Positions 1 to 7,604 of a stretch of 17,952 nucleotides of DNA are shown here, one piece after another (the first letter of the stretch is position 1; every line of letters starts with the position of its first letter). The stretch comes from an uncultured Faecalibacterium sp. (GTDB lineage Bacteria > Bacillota > Clostridia > Oscillospirales > Ruminococcaceae): NCBI GenBank assembly GCA_937915335.1, contig CALDLZ010000142.1, forward strand, positions 1-17,952, read 5' to 3'. A program made the position numbers and the translations under genes. Under the pieces are notes generated by a model. That model made no database searches, had not been told where the DNA came from, and was given only the letters and a program-made list of their open reading frames with translations.

Positions 1-288
1 CTCATTTTTCAGGTGCCAGCTGATGGCTTCTCCCTCACGATCCGGGTCGGTTGCCAGCAAAACACCGTCGGCCTGTTTGGCCTTCGCCTTGAGTTCCTTG
101 ATGAGCTTGGATTTATCCTTGATGTTGATGTACTGGGGGGCGTAGTCGTGTTCCACGTCGATGCCCAGCTGGGACTTGGGCAGGTCCCGGATGTGGCCCA
201 TGCTGGCCGTGACTTCGTAATCCTTGCCCAGATATTTGCCGATGGTTTTCGCCTTTGCCGGCGACTCCACGATCACCAGTTTTGCCAT
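1..288 (-). CDS. topA: DNA topoisomerase I, N-terminal part (cut by window edge)
   Basis: Type IA topoisomerase that relaxes negative supercoils by transient cleavage of one DNA strand. Only the first 96 codons are inside the window. They form the start of the Toprim domain: the opening [16 protein letters not shown] with the conserved glutamate, then MGHIRDLP, and the metal-binding [13 protein letters not shown] motif at about residues 81-93. The ATG at 288 is preceded by AGGAG about 8 bases upstream. It lies downstream of dprA on the same strand, the usual dprA-topA order of many Firmicutes, but 196 bp of repeat-rich DNA separate the two. The frame is open to the edge with no defect. Identification is very secure; the active-site tyrosine lies outside the window. 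Confidence 0.97.
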   Translation of the reverse strand, partial: MAKLVIVESPAKAKTIGKYLGKDYEVTASMGHIRDLPKSQLGIDVEHDYAPQYINIKDKSKLIKELKAKAKQADGVLLATDPDREGEAISWHLKNE

Positions 289-317
289 TGTTTTCTTCTC
301 CTACTATCTATAAGAAG

Positions 318-362
318 CCCTCTCAGTCTCGCTTCGCTCGCCAGCTCTCCCAGAGGGAGAGC
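318..362 (+). repeat. Dispersed palindromic repeat, copy A
   Basis: Begins with CCCTCTCAGTC (318-328), then a short variable segment (329-340), then CCAGCTCTCCC with a perfect 8-bp hairpin GCTCTCCC/GGGAGAGC (344-351 and 355-362, loop AGA). The same skeleton occurs at 10984-11033 in the same orientation and at 410-457 in the opposite orientation. No U-tract follows on either strand, so it does not look like an intrinsic terminator. It lies in the dprA-topA intergenic region and would be transcribed with them. Confidence 0.8.
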
Positions 363-376
363 CAACGCATATCCCA

Positions 377-402
377 GGCTCAGCAACAGCTATCCGTGAG
401 CC
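377..402. repeat. Inverted repeat between repeat copies A and B
   Basis: GGCTCA (377-382) and TGAGCC (397-402) form a 6-bp inverted repeat with a 14-base loop. It sits between two palindromic repeats of opposite orientation, so the dprA-topA spacer as a whole would be strongly folded as RNA. This hairpin alone is modest. Confidence 0.4.
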
Positions 403-409
403 GCAATCG

Positions 410-457
410 CCTCTCCCTTCGGGAGAGGTGGCAACGCATCAGCGTTGACGGAGAGGG
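410..457 (-). repeat. Dispersed palindromic repeat, copy B (inverted)
   Basis: Read on the minus strand this element begins CCCTCTCCGTC, followed by a hairpin AACGC-TGAT-GCGTT, then GCCACCTCTCCC-GAA-GGGAGAGG. That is the same order as copies A and C: an 11-base head, a variable hairpin, a GCCA-CTCTCCC core and a GGGAGAG tail. The 8-bp stem CCTCTCCC/GGGAGAGG occupies 410-417 and 421-428; the second stem is 432-437 with 442-447. The variable hairpin differs in sequence between copies while the flanks are kept. Confidence 0.75.
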
Positions 458-484
458 TCATATCTTCAACTTAAATTGCGTAGT

Positions 485-1627
485 TCAGCGCAGGATATAC
501 CGCTTGCCGGGCAGACAGGTCACACGGCCTGCCAGCTCCAGCTTCATCAGGGTGCCCAGCAGCAGGCCGGTGGGCAGGCCGCTTGCCGCACCCAGCTCCT
601 CCACACCCTTTGCCTTGGGCCCGATGCAGGCCAGCAGCCTGCGCTCGGTCTCGCTCATGGGATCAGGCGCGGGGCGCGCCGCCGGAGCCGCCGCACCCCG
701 CAAGCTCAGTACCCCGAACAGGTCACTGGCCTTGCAGACCACCTTGGCCCGGCCCTCCCGCAGCAGTGCATTCGTCCCTGCCGAGTTGGGCGAGTAGATG
801 CTGCCCGGCACTGCGAACACCGGTTTGCCATACCGCTCGGCATGGTTGACCGTGGACATGGTGCCACTCTTTTCCTGGGCTTCTACTACCACCAGCGCCG
901 AGGACAGTGCCGCAATGAGCCGGTTGCGCTGCAAAAAGCCGTTGGGCCCTACGCCCTCGCTTTCGGGCGGATACTCGCTGATGACACAGCCCTTCTGCTC
1001 AATTTTTTTGCGCAGTTCCCGGTTAGAGATCGGATAGGTGCGGTCAATGGGCACCCCCAGCACCCCGATGGTGGGGCAGTTTTCCTTTACCGCTGCCCGG
1101 TGCCCGGCGCTGTCCAGACCGTCGGCCAGACCACTGACGATGACAGCCCCGCTTTTGGCAAGGCCGCTGCCGAGGTCTGCCGCTGCCTGCAAGCCGTATT
1201 CGCTGGGCTTGCGGCTGCCCACCATGCCCACAGCCCCGGGCTCGTTGAGCCAGAGCGGGTCACCGGTGCAATAGAGCACCAGCGGCATATCGGGAATGCG
1301 GGAAAACGCCAGCGGGTAGTCCGGGTCGTCGTAGGGCAGGATGCGGATATTGCGTGCCGCACACCGCCGTGCAAAGGCCCGGTAATGCTCCGGGGTATTG
1401 TCGGGCAGATTGGCCCGCTCAAAGGCCGGCGGGCCGACCGCCTTGCGGAAGGCATCGGAACCCCGGTTCTCCCAGGCTTCCTGCGCCCCGCCGAACACAT
1501 CCAGCACCCGGCCCGCATGGCTGCTGCCCGCTCCCAGCGTGTTTGCCAGCCAGAGCCAGCACAGCAACGGGTCGGGGGCCGGTTCGGGTGGGAAAAGACT
1601 GGTCTGGCCGAAGCCGGGCCCGGTCAC
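485..1627 (-). CDS. dprA: DNA processing protein DprA
   Basis: DprA (Smf) binds single-stranded DNA entering the cell and loads RecA during transformation; many non-competent bacteria also carry it. The Rossmann-like core is clear: GSRKPSEYG, VSGLADGLDSAGH, TIGVLGVPIDRTYP, the FLQRNRLIAAL loop, a serine-glycine motif EKSGTMSTVNHA and PVFAVPG. A C-terminal winged-helix (DML1-like) segment follows. I place the start at the GTG at 1627 rather than the ATG at 1651: a GGAGG lies 7 bases before the GTG, and GTGA overlaps the TGA of the upstream methyltransferase gene, suggesting translational coupling. This gives 380 residues, normal for the family. Small departures from the common motif text (GLDSAGH for GIDxxAH) do not look disabling. 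Confidence 0.94.
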   Translation of the reverse strand: MTGPGFGQTSLFPPEPAPDPLLCWLWLANTLGAGSSHAGRVLDVFGGAQEAWENRGSDAFRKAVGPPAFERANLPDNTPEHYRAFARRCAARNIRILPYDDPDYPLAFSRIPDMPLVLYCTGDPLWLNEPGAVGMVGSRKPSEYGLQAAADLGSGLAKSGAVIVSGLADGLDSAGHRAAVKENCPTIGVLGVPIDRTYPISNRELRKKIEQKGCVISEYPPESEGVGPNGFLQRNRLIAALSSALVVVEAQEKSGTMSTVNHAERYGKPVFAVPGSIYSPNSAGTNALLREGRAKVVCKASDLFGVLSLRGAAAPAARPAPDPMSETERRLLACIGPKAKGVEELGAASGLPTGLLLGTLMKLELAGRVTCLPGKRYILR

Positions 1628-2403
1628 AGGCTTTCCTCCCGGAAATGCCACAGCAGGATGCTGCCCGCGATGCCAGCGTTCAGGCTCTCCACCCGGTCAG
1701 TCATGGGGATGCGCACGGTGCCGTTGCAGGCGGCAATGGTCTCCTCGGTCAGGCCCTGGCCCTCGCTGCCGATCACAACGCAGACACCGCCCGGGTAGCC
1801 GGGCCGGGCCGCGCTCAGAGGCTGGCTTTGGTAGAGCGCCGCCGCCAGACAGGTGATCTCTTTTTCCCGCAGGGCGGCAATTGCGGCGGGCATCGCTCCC
1901 ACCTCAATCACCGGCACCCGCACGGCGGCCCCCATCGAGGCACGGAGGGTTTTGGGTGCAAAGACGCTGGCACAGCCATCGCTCAACAGCACACCGTCAA
2001 AGCCAAAAGCAGCGGCAGAGCGCAGCAAAGTTCCCACGTTGCCGGGGTCCTGCACCCGTTCCAGTGCCAGATACCGCCCGCCGGTCTTTACCTCGTCCAG
2101 CGTGTGCACAGGTGTGCGGAACACGCCAAACACGCCCTGATGGGTTCCCACATCGGCCAGCTTATCGGCCACGTGACCCTCCACCAGATAGTGTTCCCCG
2201 GGCAGCTGTGCCAGCTCCGGGCACTTTTCCAGCGCCGTCTCGGTACAGAACAGGGTTTCCAGCTCGGCACCACGGCAAAGCTCCGGACAGAGCTTGCGGC
2301 CCTCGGCCAGGAAGCAGCCCTCACTGCGCCGGAACGCCCCGCTGGATGCAAGGCGGCAGGCATACTTGATTTTTGCGTTCTCGCGGCTGGTGATCTTCTC
2401 CAT
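1624..2403 (-). CDS. TrmH/SpoU-family RNA 2'-O-ribose methyltransferase
   Basis: Transfers a methyl group from S-adenosylmethionine to a ribose 2'-OH of rRNA or tRNA; the exact target cannot be read from the sequence. 259 residues: an N-terminal substrate-binding domain (about 1-105, beginning MEKITSRENAKIKY), then the SPOUT knot domain with motif 1 LERVQDPGNVGTLLRSAAAFG (split: LERVQDPGNVG plus the catalytic arginine in LLRS), motif 2 VVIGSEGQGL and motif 3 RIPMTDRVESLNAGIAGS. The ATG at 2403 has GGAGG five bases upstream. It follows the infC-rpmI-rplT operon after a terminator hairpin and overlaps dprA by 4 bp. Related genes (YsgA in Bacillus) also sit near rplT-pheS, which fits a ribosome-related target. 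Confidence 0.93.
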   Translation of the reverse strand: MEKITSRENAKIKYACRLASSGAFRRSEGCFLAEGRKLCPELCRGAELETLFCTETALEKCPELAQLPGEHYLVEGHVADKLADVGTHQGVFGVFRTPVHTLDEVKTGGRYLALERVQDPGNVGTLLRSAAAFGFDGVLLSDGCASVFAPKTLRASMGAAVRVPVIEVGAMPAAIAALREKEITCLAAALYQSQPLSAARPGYPGGVCVVIGSEGQGLTEETIAACNGTVRIPMTDRVESLNAGIAGSILLWHFREESL

Positions 2404-2421
2404 GCGGCCCTCCAGAAGCTA

Positions 2422-2472
2422 CAAAAATATACAAAAAGGACGCCCGCGTATTTATACGCGCGGGCGTCTTTT
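2422..2472 (-). terminator. Intrinsic terminator after rplT
   Basis: On the minus strand, directly after the rplT stop codon, GACGCCCGCG and CGCGGGCGTC (2459-2468 with 2439-2448) form a 10-bp GC-rich stem that can be extended inward with GCGTAT/ATACGC, followed by CTTTTTGTATATTTTTG. This should end most transcripts of the infC operon; the methyltransferase and dprA downstream would depend on readthrough or on a promoter I could not identify. Confidence 0.85.
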
Positions 2473-2482
2473 CAGGTCTTTA

Positions 2483-2833
2483 TCAGGCGTTCTTCACGGT
2501 CTCGACCAGAGCAGCAAAGCTCTGAGGATCGTTGATAGCCATCTCGCTCAGCATCTTGCGGTTCAGCTCGATGCCAGCCTTCTTCAGGCCAGCCATGAAG
2601 GTGGAGTAGTTCAGGCCCAGAGGACGAACTGCATTGTTGATACGGGTGATCCACAGGTTACGGAACTGACGCTTCTTCATGCGGCGGCCAGCCAGAGCGT
2701 AGTTGCCGCTCTTCATGACCTGCTGCTTGGCCATCTTAAAGTGCTTGCTCTTGCAGCCGTAGAAGCCCTTAGCCAGCTTCAGCATCTTCTTACGACGTTT
2801 GTGAGTCATGGTTGCGCCCTTGATACGTGCCAT
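2483..2833 (-). CDS. rplT: 50S ribosomal protein bL20
   Basis: Ribosomal large-subunit assembly protein that binds 23S rRNA; in Bacillus subtilis it also represses its own operon through the infC leader. 116 residues, the usual length. Starts [24 protein letters not shown], here seen as the basic N-terminal tail, and contains the conserved [17 protein letters not shown] block. AAAGGAG lies 9 bases before the ATG. Last gene of the infC-rpmI-rplT operon, 54 bp after rpmI, and followed at once by a terminator. Confidence 0.98.
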   Translation of the reverse strand: MARIKGATMTHKRRKKMLKLAKGFYGCKSKHFKMAKQQVMKSGNYALAGRRMKKRQFRNLWITRINNAVRPLGLNYSTFMAGLKKAGIELNRKMLSEMAINDPQSFAALVETVKNA

Positions 2834-2887
2834 TTTATATATCTCCTTTAGTTATCTTAGTAGAATGTTTTTGCCTGCGGCTCGCAC

Positions 2888-3091
2888 TTAGGCGTAGGGC
2901 AGCATGCTCTTGATGGTAGCGGCGTTGGTCTTATCAACGTAGCTGGGCTGACGGTAACCACGGGTCAGCTTGGTGGTCTTCTTGGTCAGGATGTGGCTGC
3001 GGAATGCGTGGCCGCGCTTGATCTTGCCGTTCTTGGTCAGCTTAAAGCGCTTCTTAGCGCCGGAATGCGTCTTCAGTTTCATCTTAGCCAT
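2888..3091 (-). CDS. rpmI: 50S ribosomal protein bL35
   Basis: Small, very basic large-subunit protein of 67 residues. The sequence [19 protein letters not shown] and the [15 protein letters not shown] segment are typical of bL35. AGGAGG lies about 8 bases before the ATG. It sits between infC and rplT, 18 bp after the infC stop, the conserved order in bacteria. Confidence 0.98.
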   Translation of the reverse strand: MAKMKLKTHSGAKKRFKLTKNGKIKRGHAFRSHILTKKTTKLTRGYRQPSYVDKTNAATIKSMLPYA

Positions 3092-3109
3092 TTTAGTTTC
3101 CTCCTAAAA

Positions 3110-3643
3110 TTAGTCCTTATTGGGTTTCGGGATCAGCAGAATGGACATCGTGCGGCCCTCGAGCACCGGCGGCTTATCCATGCTTGCCTGGGGCAGAGCC
3201 TCGGCAAAGCGTTTCAGCACGTCAGCACCCAGAGCGCTGTGCGCCATCTCACGGCCGCGGAAGCGGATCGAAGCCTTCACCTTGTGGCCAGCTGCCAGGA
3301 ACTTGGCGGTCTGGTTCAGCTTGGTGTTGAAGTCGTTGGTGTCAATATTGAGCGAAAGGCGGGTCTCCTTGACCTCGACCACTTTCTGGTTCTTCTTGGC
3401 TTCCTTCTCCTTCTTCTGCTGTTCAAAACGGTACTTGCCGTAATCCAGCACTTTGCACACAGGCGGGGTAGCCTGCGGTGCGATCTTGACCAGATCGAGC
3501 CCGGCATCTTCAGCAGCGCGCATGGCCACCTGAATGGACACAACGCCTTTCTGCTCGCCGTCGGCACCGATCAGGCGAACTTCACGATCACGGATCTGGC
3601 CGTTGATCTCCAGTTCCTTCGACTTTCCAGCGGTAGCGATAAT
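3110..3643 (-). CDS. infC: Translation initiation factor IF-3, AUU start
   Basis: IF-3 binds the 30S subunit, keeps it apart from 50S and proofreads the start codon. The family begins shortly before the ELEINGQIRDREVRLIG block; downstream PPVCKVLDYGKYRFEQQKK and the C-domain ending MSILLIPKPNKD are canonical. No ATG, GTG or TTG is suitably placed before the conserved part. An ATT at 3643-3641 lies 7 bases after GGAGG (3655-3651) and is in frame, giving 177 residues, the normal length. Start at a rare AUU codon is well known for infC in Escherichia coli and underlies autoregulation, because IF-3 itself discriminates against such starts. A longer reading from the ATG at 3739 would include leader hairpins and is rejected. 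Confidence 0.95.
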   Translation of the reverse strand: MIATAGKSKELEINGQIRDREVRLIGADGEQKGVVSIQVAMRAAEDAGLDLVKIAPQATPPVCKVLDYGKYRFEQQKKEKEAKKNQKVVEVKETRLSLNIDTNDFNTKLNQTAKFLAAGHKVKASIRFRGREMAHSALGADVLKRFAEALPQASMDKPPVLEGRTMSILLIPKPNKD

Positions 3644-3695
3644 GAATGCACCTCCAAACAATAATCCATAGTGTTGCAATATTTGGCATAGAAAA

Positions 3696-3724
3696 CGCGG
3701 CCGCCCATTTACAGGACAGCCGCG
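3696..3724 (-). promoter_or_regulatory. infC leader hairpin 2 (attenuator-like)
   Basis: On the minus strand CGCGGCTGTCC and GGGCGGCCGCG pair over 11 positions (two of them G-U) with loop TGTAAAT, followed by TTTTC. It lies about 50 bases before the infC start. It looks like a second, weaker terminator or a structure controlling ribosome access. Function is inferred from shape and position only. Confidence 0.5.
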
Positions 3725-3737
3725 CGGAATTTCACAC

Positions 3738-3768
3738 AAAAACGCAGTTCATTCAAAGAATCGAACTG
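3738..3768 (-). promoter_or_regulatory. infC leader hairpin 1 (terminator-like attenuator)
   Basis: Minus-strand CAGTTC (3768-3763) pairs with GAACTG (3750-3745); after a bulged base ATTC pairs with GAAT around a TTT loop, and CGTTTTTGTG follows. A hairpin with a U-run inside the 5' leader is what an attenuator looks like. In Bacillus the infC operon is controlled by L20 through premature termination in the leader, so a comparable circuit is plausible here. Confidence 0.55.
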
Positions 3769-3844
3769 TTTTTGGTATAGCCCGGGGATTCTGACCCCAC
3801 AAGGCGAGCGCGGCACAGGCCGTAGCTGCTTTCTTTACCCGACC

Positions 3845-3873
3845 AGTTTACCACGCCCTCAAGGCCCTGTCAA
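3845..3873 (-). promoter_or_regulatory. Sigma-A promoter of infC-rpmI-rplT
   Basis: Minus strand: consensus -35 TTGACA (3873-3868), a 17-bp spacer and -10 TAAACT (3850-3845). The start of transcription would be near 3838, giving a leader of about 195 bases before the infC AUU codon. The -35 box lies only about 30 bp after the addA stop codon. Confidence 0.85.
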
Positions 3874-3902
3874 GCACTTTTATGCGGTTTTAGGGAAAAA
3901 TA

Positions 3903-6900
3903 TCACTTAACCTCTATCAATTTCCCCAATTCCAGTGAATAGATTCCCTTATAGGTCACAAGCTTCGGTGCAAAGCGCTTACTGATGGCAAGGGCGTAAA
4001 GGTCGAGCTGGGCGCGGTAGGCGGTAAGGAAATCGGCTTCCGATTTGCGGCGGTCGGTCTTGTAGTCCAGCAGCTCAATATGGTCGGGGAACACCAGCAC
4101 GATATCGGCGATGCCCTGCACCAGCACCTTGGCATCGGCCACGGCGGCGCTGTCGGCGGGGGCAGAGCCCTGGGCGGCCAGCACCTCAGCGGCAGGCAGG
4201 GCTGTGATGAAGGCCAGCTCCCGCAGAACTTCATCGGCGGCACAAACACGGGCAAAGGCTTCGCTCTCCACAAAGCGGCGGATGCGCTTTTCGTCCAGCT
4301 TTTCCGCGATCTCCGGGGCGGTGAGCTTCGCATCCACCTGCCGGTCACGCTCGGCGGGAATTGCCGTTTCCAGCGTGCCCGCCTGCTTTGCCGCCGCAAG
4401 GGCCACAAAGTCGGCGTGTTCGAGGAAGGCGTGGAGGGCCGTGCCCATCTCGGCGGCGGTCAGGCCATCCTTTGCCAGGAAGCCCGGGCGTTCCAGCGTG
4501 GTCTGCTCTGCCTTGTGGACGATACCGGTCACACTGACCTTGGCGGGCACCTCGGCCAACCGTGCCGCCGGATACTGCCAGGCAAAGCCCTGCCGTAATG
4601 TCTCGGTGAGGGCCGGGTCGGCCTGCGGGGCGGGCTTTTTCTCAATCATCGGGGCTGGCGGCTCCGCCCCCTCGGGCGGGGCTTCCTGCACCGTCAGGTC
4701 AATGACACTGGGGGTGTCTACAAAGGGCAGCTCCAGATCCTCGGCCAGGCGGCGCAGAGGGCCGCCGTTGGGGTGGACGAGCAGTGCCGCGCGGAGCCAG
4801 TCCGCAAAGCTGTTCGCCTGCCGATGGAGGGTCTGCCCGGCCCCGGCTTCCAGGAACGCCGCCGCCTTGGCGAAGGGATTGGTCGTTTTCCCGATGCCCA
4901 GCGGCACGGTCAGGATCAGCTTATCCTGTGCCCGGGTCAGCGCCACATAGAGCAGACGCATCTGCTCACTGCGCAGCTCGGCAGCATGGACATTGGAAAG
5001 TGCCGCATAGGCCGCCGTTTTGTAAGCGCCCTCACCGTCCTCGGGGCGCAGGCGCAGGCCCGCCCCATACACCCGGTGCAGGAGCACAGGCTGGCGGGTG
5101 TCTGCGGCATTGAAGCGCCGGGCCGTATCCGCTACGAACACCACCGGGAACTGCAGGCCCTTGGAGCGGTGAATGGTCATCACGGTCACGCACCCGGGGC
5201 GGGAGCCACCGGGCACGGTATCCTGTCCGGTGGAGCCGGCCAGCGCCGCCGCGTCGATGGCGCGCACCAGCGCCGAGATTCCACCGGAACCGGCTCCTGC
5301 GCAGAAGGACGCGAACCGCCGGGCATCCTCACGGCGGCGGGCACCGTTTTCCATCACACCCAGTGCGGCCAGGTAGCCGGTGGAGGCAAAAATCTCCTCC
5401 AACAGCTGTTCCGCCGGGGCACTGCGTGCCATCCGGCGCAGCTCGGTGAGCCGGGCATAGAAAGCCCGTACTTTTTCCGTAAAGGGGGTTTCTTCCCCGC
5501 TGTTCACGGTGAGCAGGAGCGCGCCATACAGGCTGATGCGCTGGCGGGCGTTCTCCCCCTGCTGTTTCTGGATTTCCTCCGCCCGGGCCCGCAGGCGGAC
5601 AAGGTCATCATCGGTAAAGCCAAACAGCGGCCCCAGCATAGCCGCGGCCAGATAAATATCCTGCGCCGGATTGTCGATGATTCGCAGCAGGGCGATTAGG
5701 GGCCGGATATGTGGGGCATCCAACAGATTTTCCCGGGCATCGGCATACACCGGGATGCCCCGGGCCGTCAGCGCTTCCACATAGGCCGGAAAATCGCCGC
5801 GCGCCGCCAGCAGGATACAGCAGTCCTCGTACTGCACCGGACGGGTGGCACTGCCGTCCCGCACCGGTTCGCCGCTCTGTACCAGCTCTTCAATGCGCCG
5901 GGCAATCCAACTTGCATCGGTCTCGGCTTCGTCATCGGGCAGAAAGTGAGCTTCCACACTGCCCGCATATTCCCCGGGTGCCCCGCAGACCAGCCGTTGG
6001 CCGTCACCATAGGCTGTATCGCCAAGTTCCGGGGACATGAGCTGTTCGAACAGGAAGTTGACCCCTTCCACCACCTGCGGGGCAGAGCGGAAGTTGGCAT
6101 CCAGCGCCAGCATGGCATCGGTGCCGCTCTCCCCTTCCGCCGGACGGGGACGGGCCGCGCCGCCGGGCAGGCCAGGCCAGGTATCCAGCTTTTCCCGGAA
6201 GATGCTGGGGTCGGCCTGCCGGAACCGGTAGATACTCTGTTTCAGGTCTCCCACCAGAAACAGATTGTCTCCTGCCGGGGAGGCAAGGCAGCGGTAAAGG
6301 GCATCCTGCAGAGCGTTGGTGTCCTGATATTCGTCCACCATAACGGCGGCATAATTCTGCCGGATGACCCCGCACAGCTCGGTAGGAGTACCATCCGGGC
6401 CGCGGAGCAGGCGGAGAGCCTGATGCTCAAAATCGCTAAATTCCAACAGCTTGCGTTCCCGCTTTTTTTCCGAGAATCTCGTGTCGAAATCCCGCACTGC
6501 CGCAAACAGTGCCCGCAGGCGGGGCTCGGCGGCCTTGCGGTCGGCTTCGGCTTCTTCTTCACTGCAGGAGATCAGCTCCAGGATCTGCTCAAACAGGGCC
6601 GTGCCTTCATCGGCACGGGTGCGGATGACCTTTTTGTGCTCGCCGTTCAGCCGCTTTTTCATTCCCTTCAGGCCGGGCAGTTCCTCCATACCCAGCACAT
6701 AGGGAGTCAGCTTGTCGTAGAGCGGGGTCCACTCCCCTGCCCCGGCCAGCCGCTCCACCTCGGCCAGCAGGGTGGCAGCCTTGTCCAACCTGTCCTGCAC
6801 CTCGGTATATTTTTCCAGCACGGAGGTTTTCGCCTTTTCCCGGGCGGAGGACGTTTTCTTTTCCTCTGCATCGGCCAGCTCCTGTTCCCGGTCGCCCGGG

Positions 6901-7604
6901 CAGTCGGCCAGTGCCGCACGGAATAGTTCCCCCGCCGCCTTGGCACTGCGGGCAGCTTCGGCCAGCAGCAGATCATGCCAGCAGGTGGAAGCGAAGCCGT
7001 TTTCCCGCTGCCACGGGGCCAGAAACTCGTCCAGCTTTTTGTCGTAATCCGGCAGGGCACGGAGAAAATCATAGACATGCAGGATGGTCTCCCCCGCCGC
7101 GCGGTCGGTGCGCCCCTTGCCGTAGAGGTCGGCAAAGGCGCAGAAATCAGGATCACGGTAAGCGTTTTCCAGTGTCTCGCTCAGAGCAGAGGCCCGCAAG
7201 ATCTCCACACTGCCGGGGTCGGCGGGGGAAAAATCGGGCGGAATGTCCAGCGCCTGAAAATGCTTGCGCAGCAAGTCCAGGCAGAAGGCATCAATGGTGC
7301 AGATGGGGGCCCGCTGTAAGAGCATCCGCTGGCGGCGCAGGGAGCCGTTGCCCGGCTCTGCCTGACTGCGTTTGAGCAGAGCCTGCCCGATACGGGCCCG
7401 CAGCTCCGCCGCCGCCGCATTGGTAAAGGTGACGATGAGCAGACGGTCAGCGTCCACAGGATGTTCCGGGTCGGTGATGAGCCGGACGGCACGCTCGGTC
7501 AGGACAGCGGTCTTGCCGCTGCCCGCCGCCGCGCTCACCAGCAGGGCACCGCCCCGGTCGTCAATGGCGGCCTGCTGGGCCGGGGTCCATTTCGGTTCAC
7601 TCAT
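3903..7604 (-). CDS. addA: ATP-dependent helicase/nuclease subunit A (AddA)
   Basis: Motor and nuclease subunit of the AddAB enzyme, which resects double-strand breaks and loads RecA, the Firmicutes counterpart of RecBCD. 1233 residues, normal length. Superfamily 1 helicase motifs in order: Q-motif WTPAQQAAI, Walker A SAAAGSGKT (Lys31), VTFTNAAAAELRARI, Walker B VDEYQDTN, LVGDLKQSIYRFRQADP, LDANFRSAP, VMTIHRSKGLQFPVVF and LLYVALTRAQDKL. The C-terminal RecB-type nuclease has GIADI and LLDYKTDR (about residues 1164-1185), then YRAQLDLYA. All key residues appear intact. Its ATG overlaps the addB stop by 4 bp, so the subunits are translationally coupled. No clear terminator is visible after the stop, so some transcripts may enter the infC leader. 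Confidence 0.97.
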   Translation of the reverse strand: MSEPKWTPAQQAAIDDRGGALLVSAAAGSGKTAVLTERAVRLITDPEHPVDADRLLIVTFTNAAAAELRARIGQALLKRSQAEPGNGSLRRQRMLLQRAPICTIDAFCLDLLRKHFQALDIPPDFSPADPGSVEILRASALSETLENAYRDPDFCAFADLYGKGRTDRAAGETILHVYDFLRALPDYDKKLDEFLAPWQRENGFASTCWHDLLLAEAARSAKAAGELFRAALADCPGDREQELADAEEKKTSSAREKAKTSVLEKYTEVQDRLDKAATLLAEVERLAGAGEWTPLYDKLTPYVLGMEELPGLKGMKKRLNGEHKKVIRTRADEGTALFEQILELISCSEEEAEADRKAAEPRLRALFAAVRDFDTRFSEKKRERKLLEFSDFEHQALRLLRGPDGTPTELCGVIRQNYAAVMVDEYQDTNALQDALYRCLASPAGDNLFLVGDLKQSIYRFRQADPSIFREKLDTWPGLPGGAARPRPAEGESGTDAMLALDANFRSAPQVVEGVNFLFEQLMSPELGDTAYGDGQRLVCGAPGEYAGSVEAHFLPDDEAETDASWIARRIEELVQSGEPVRDGSATRPVQYEDCCILLAARGDFPAYVEALTARGIPVYADARENLLDAPHIRPLIALLRIIDNPAQDIYLAAAMLGPLFGFTDDDLVRLRARAEEIQKQQGENARQRISLYGALLLTVNSGEETPFTEKVRAFYARLTELRRMARSAPAEQLLEEIFASTGYLAALGVMENGARRREDARRFASFCAGAGSGGISALVRAIDAAALAGSTGQDTVPGGSRPGCVTVMTIHRSKGLQFPVVFVADTARRFNAADTRQPVLLHRVYGAGLRLRPEDGEGAYKTAAYAALSNVHAAELRSEQMRLLYVALTRAQDKLILTVPLGIGKTTNPFAKAAAFLEAGAGQTLHRQANSFADWLRAALLVHPNGGPLRRLAEDLELPFVDTPSVIDLTVQEAPPEGAEPPAPMIEKKPAPQADPALTETLRQGFAWQYPAARLAEVPAKVSVTGIVHKAEQTTLERPGFLAKDGLTAAEMGTALHAFLEHADFVALAAAKQAGTLETAIPAERDRQVDAKLTAPEIAEKLDEKRIRRFVESEAFARVCAADEVLRELAFITALPAAEVLAAQGSAPADSAAVADAKVLVQGIADIVLVFPDHIELLDYKTDRRKSEADFLTAYRAQLDLYALAISKRFAPKLVTYKGIYSLELGKLIEVK

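Noticed and set aside
318..457. Possible CRISPR array or terminator cluster
   Set aside because: The repeats are palindromic, only two, inverted to each other and without regular spacers; no U-tract follows the stems.
476..1798. Long plus-strand open frame of 440 codons over dprA
   Set aside because: It is antisense to dprA and the methyltransferase gene, has no ribosome binding site and no recognisable motifs; long antisense frames are common at this GC content.
3660..3840. T-box or other known riboswitch in the infC leader
   Set aside because: No T-box motif or other riboswitch core that I can recognise; the r-protein leader explanation is simpler.
5709..6926. Plus-strand open frame of 405 codons within addA
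   Set aside because: Antisense to an intact addA with all helicase motifs; no initiation signal or family signature.
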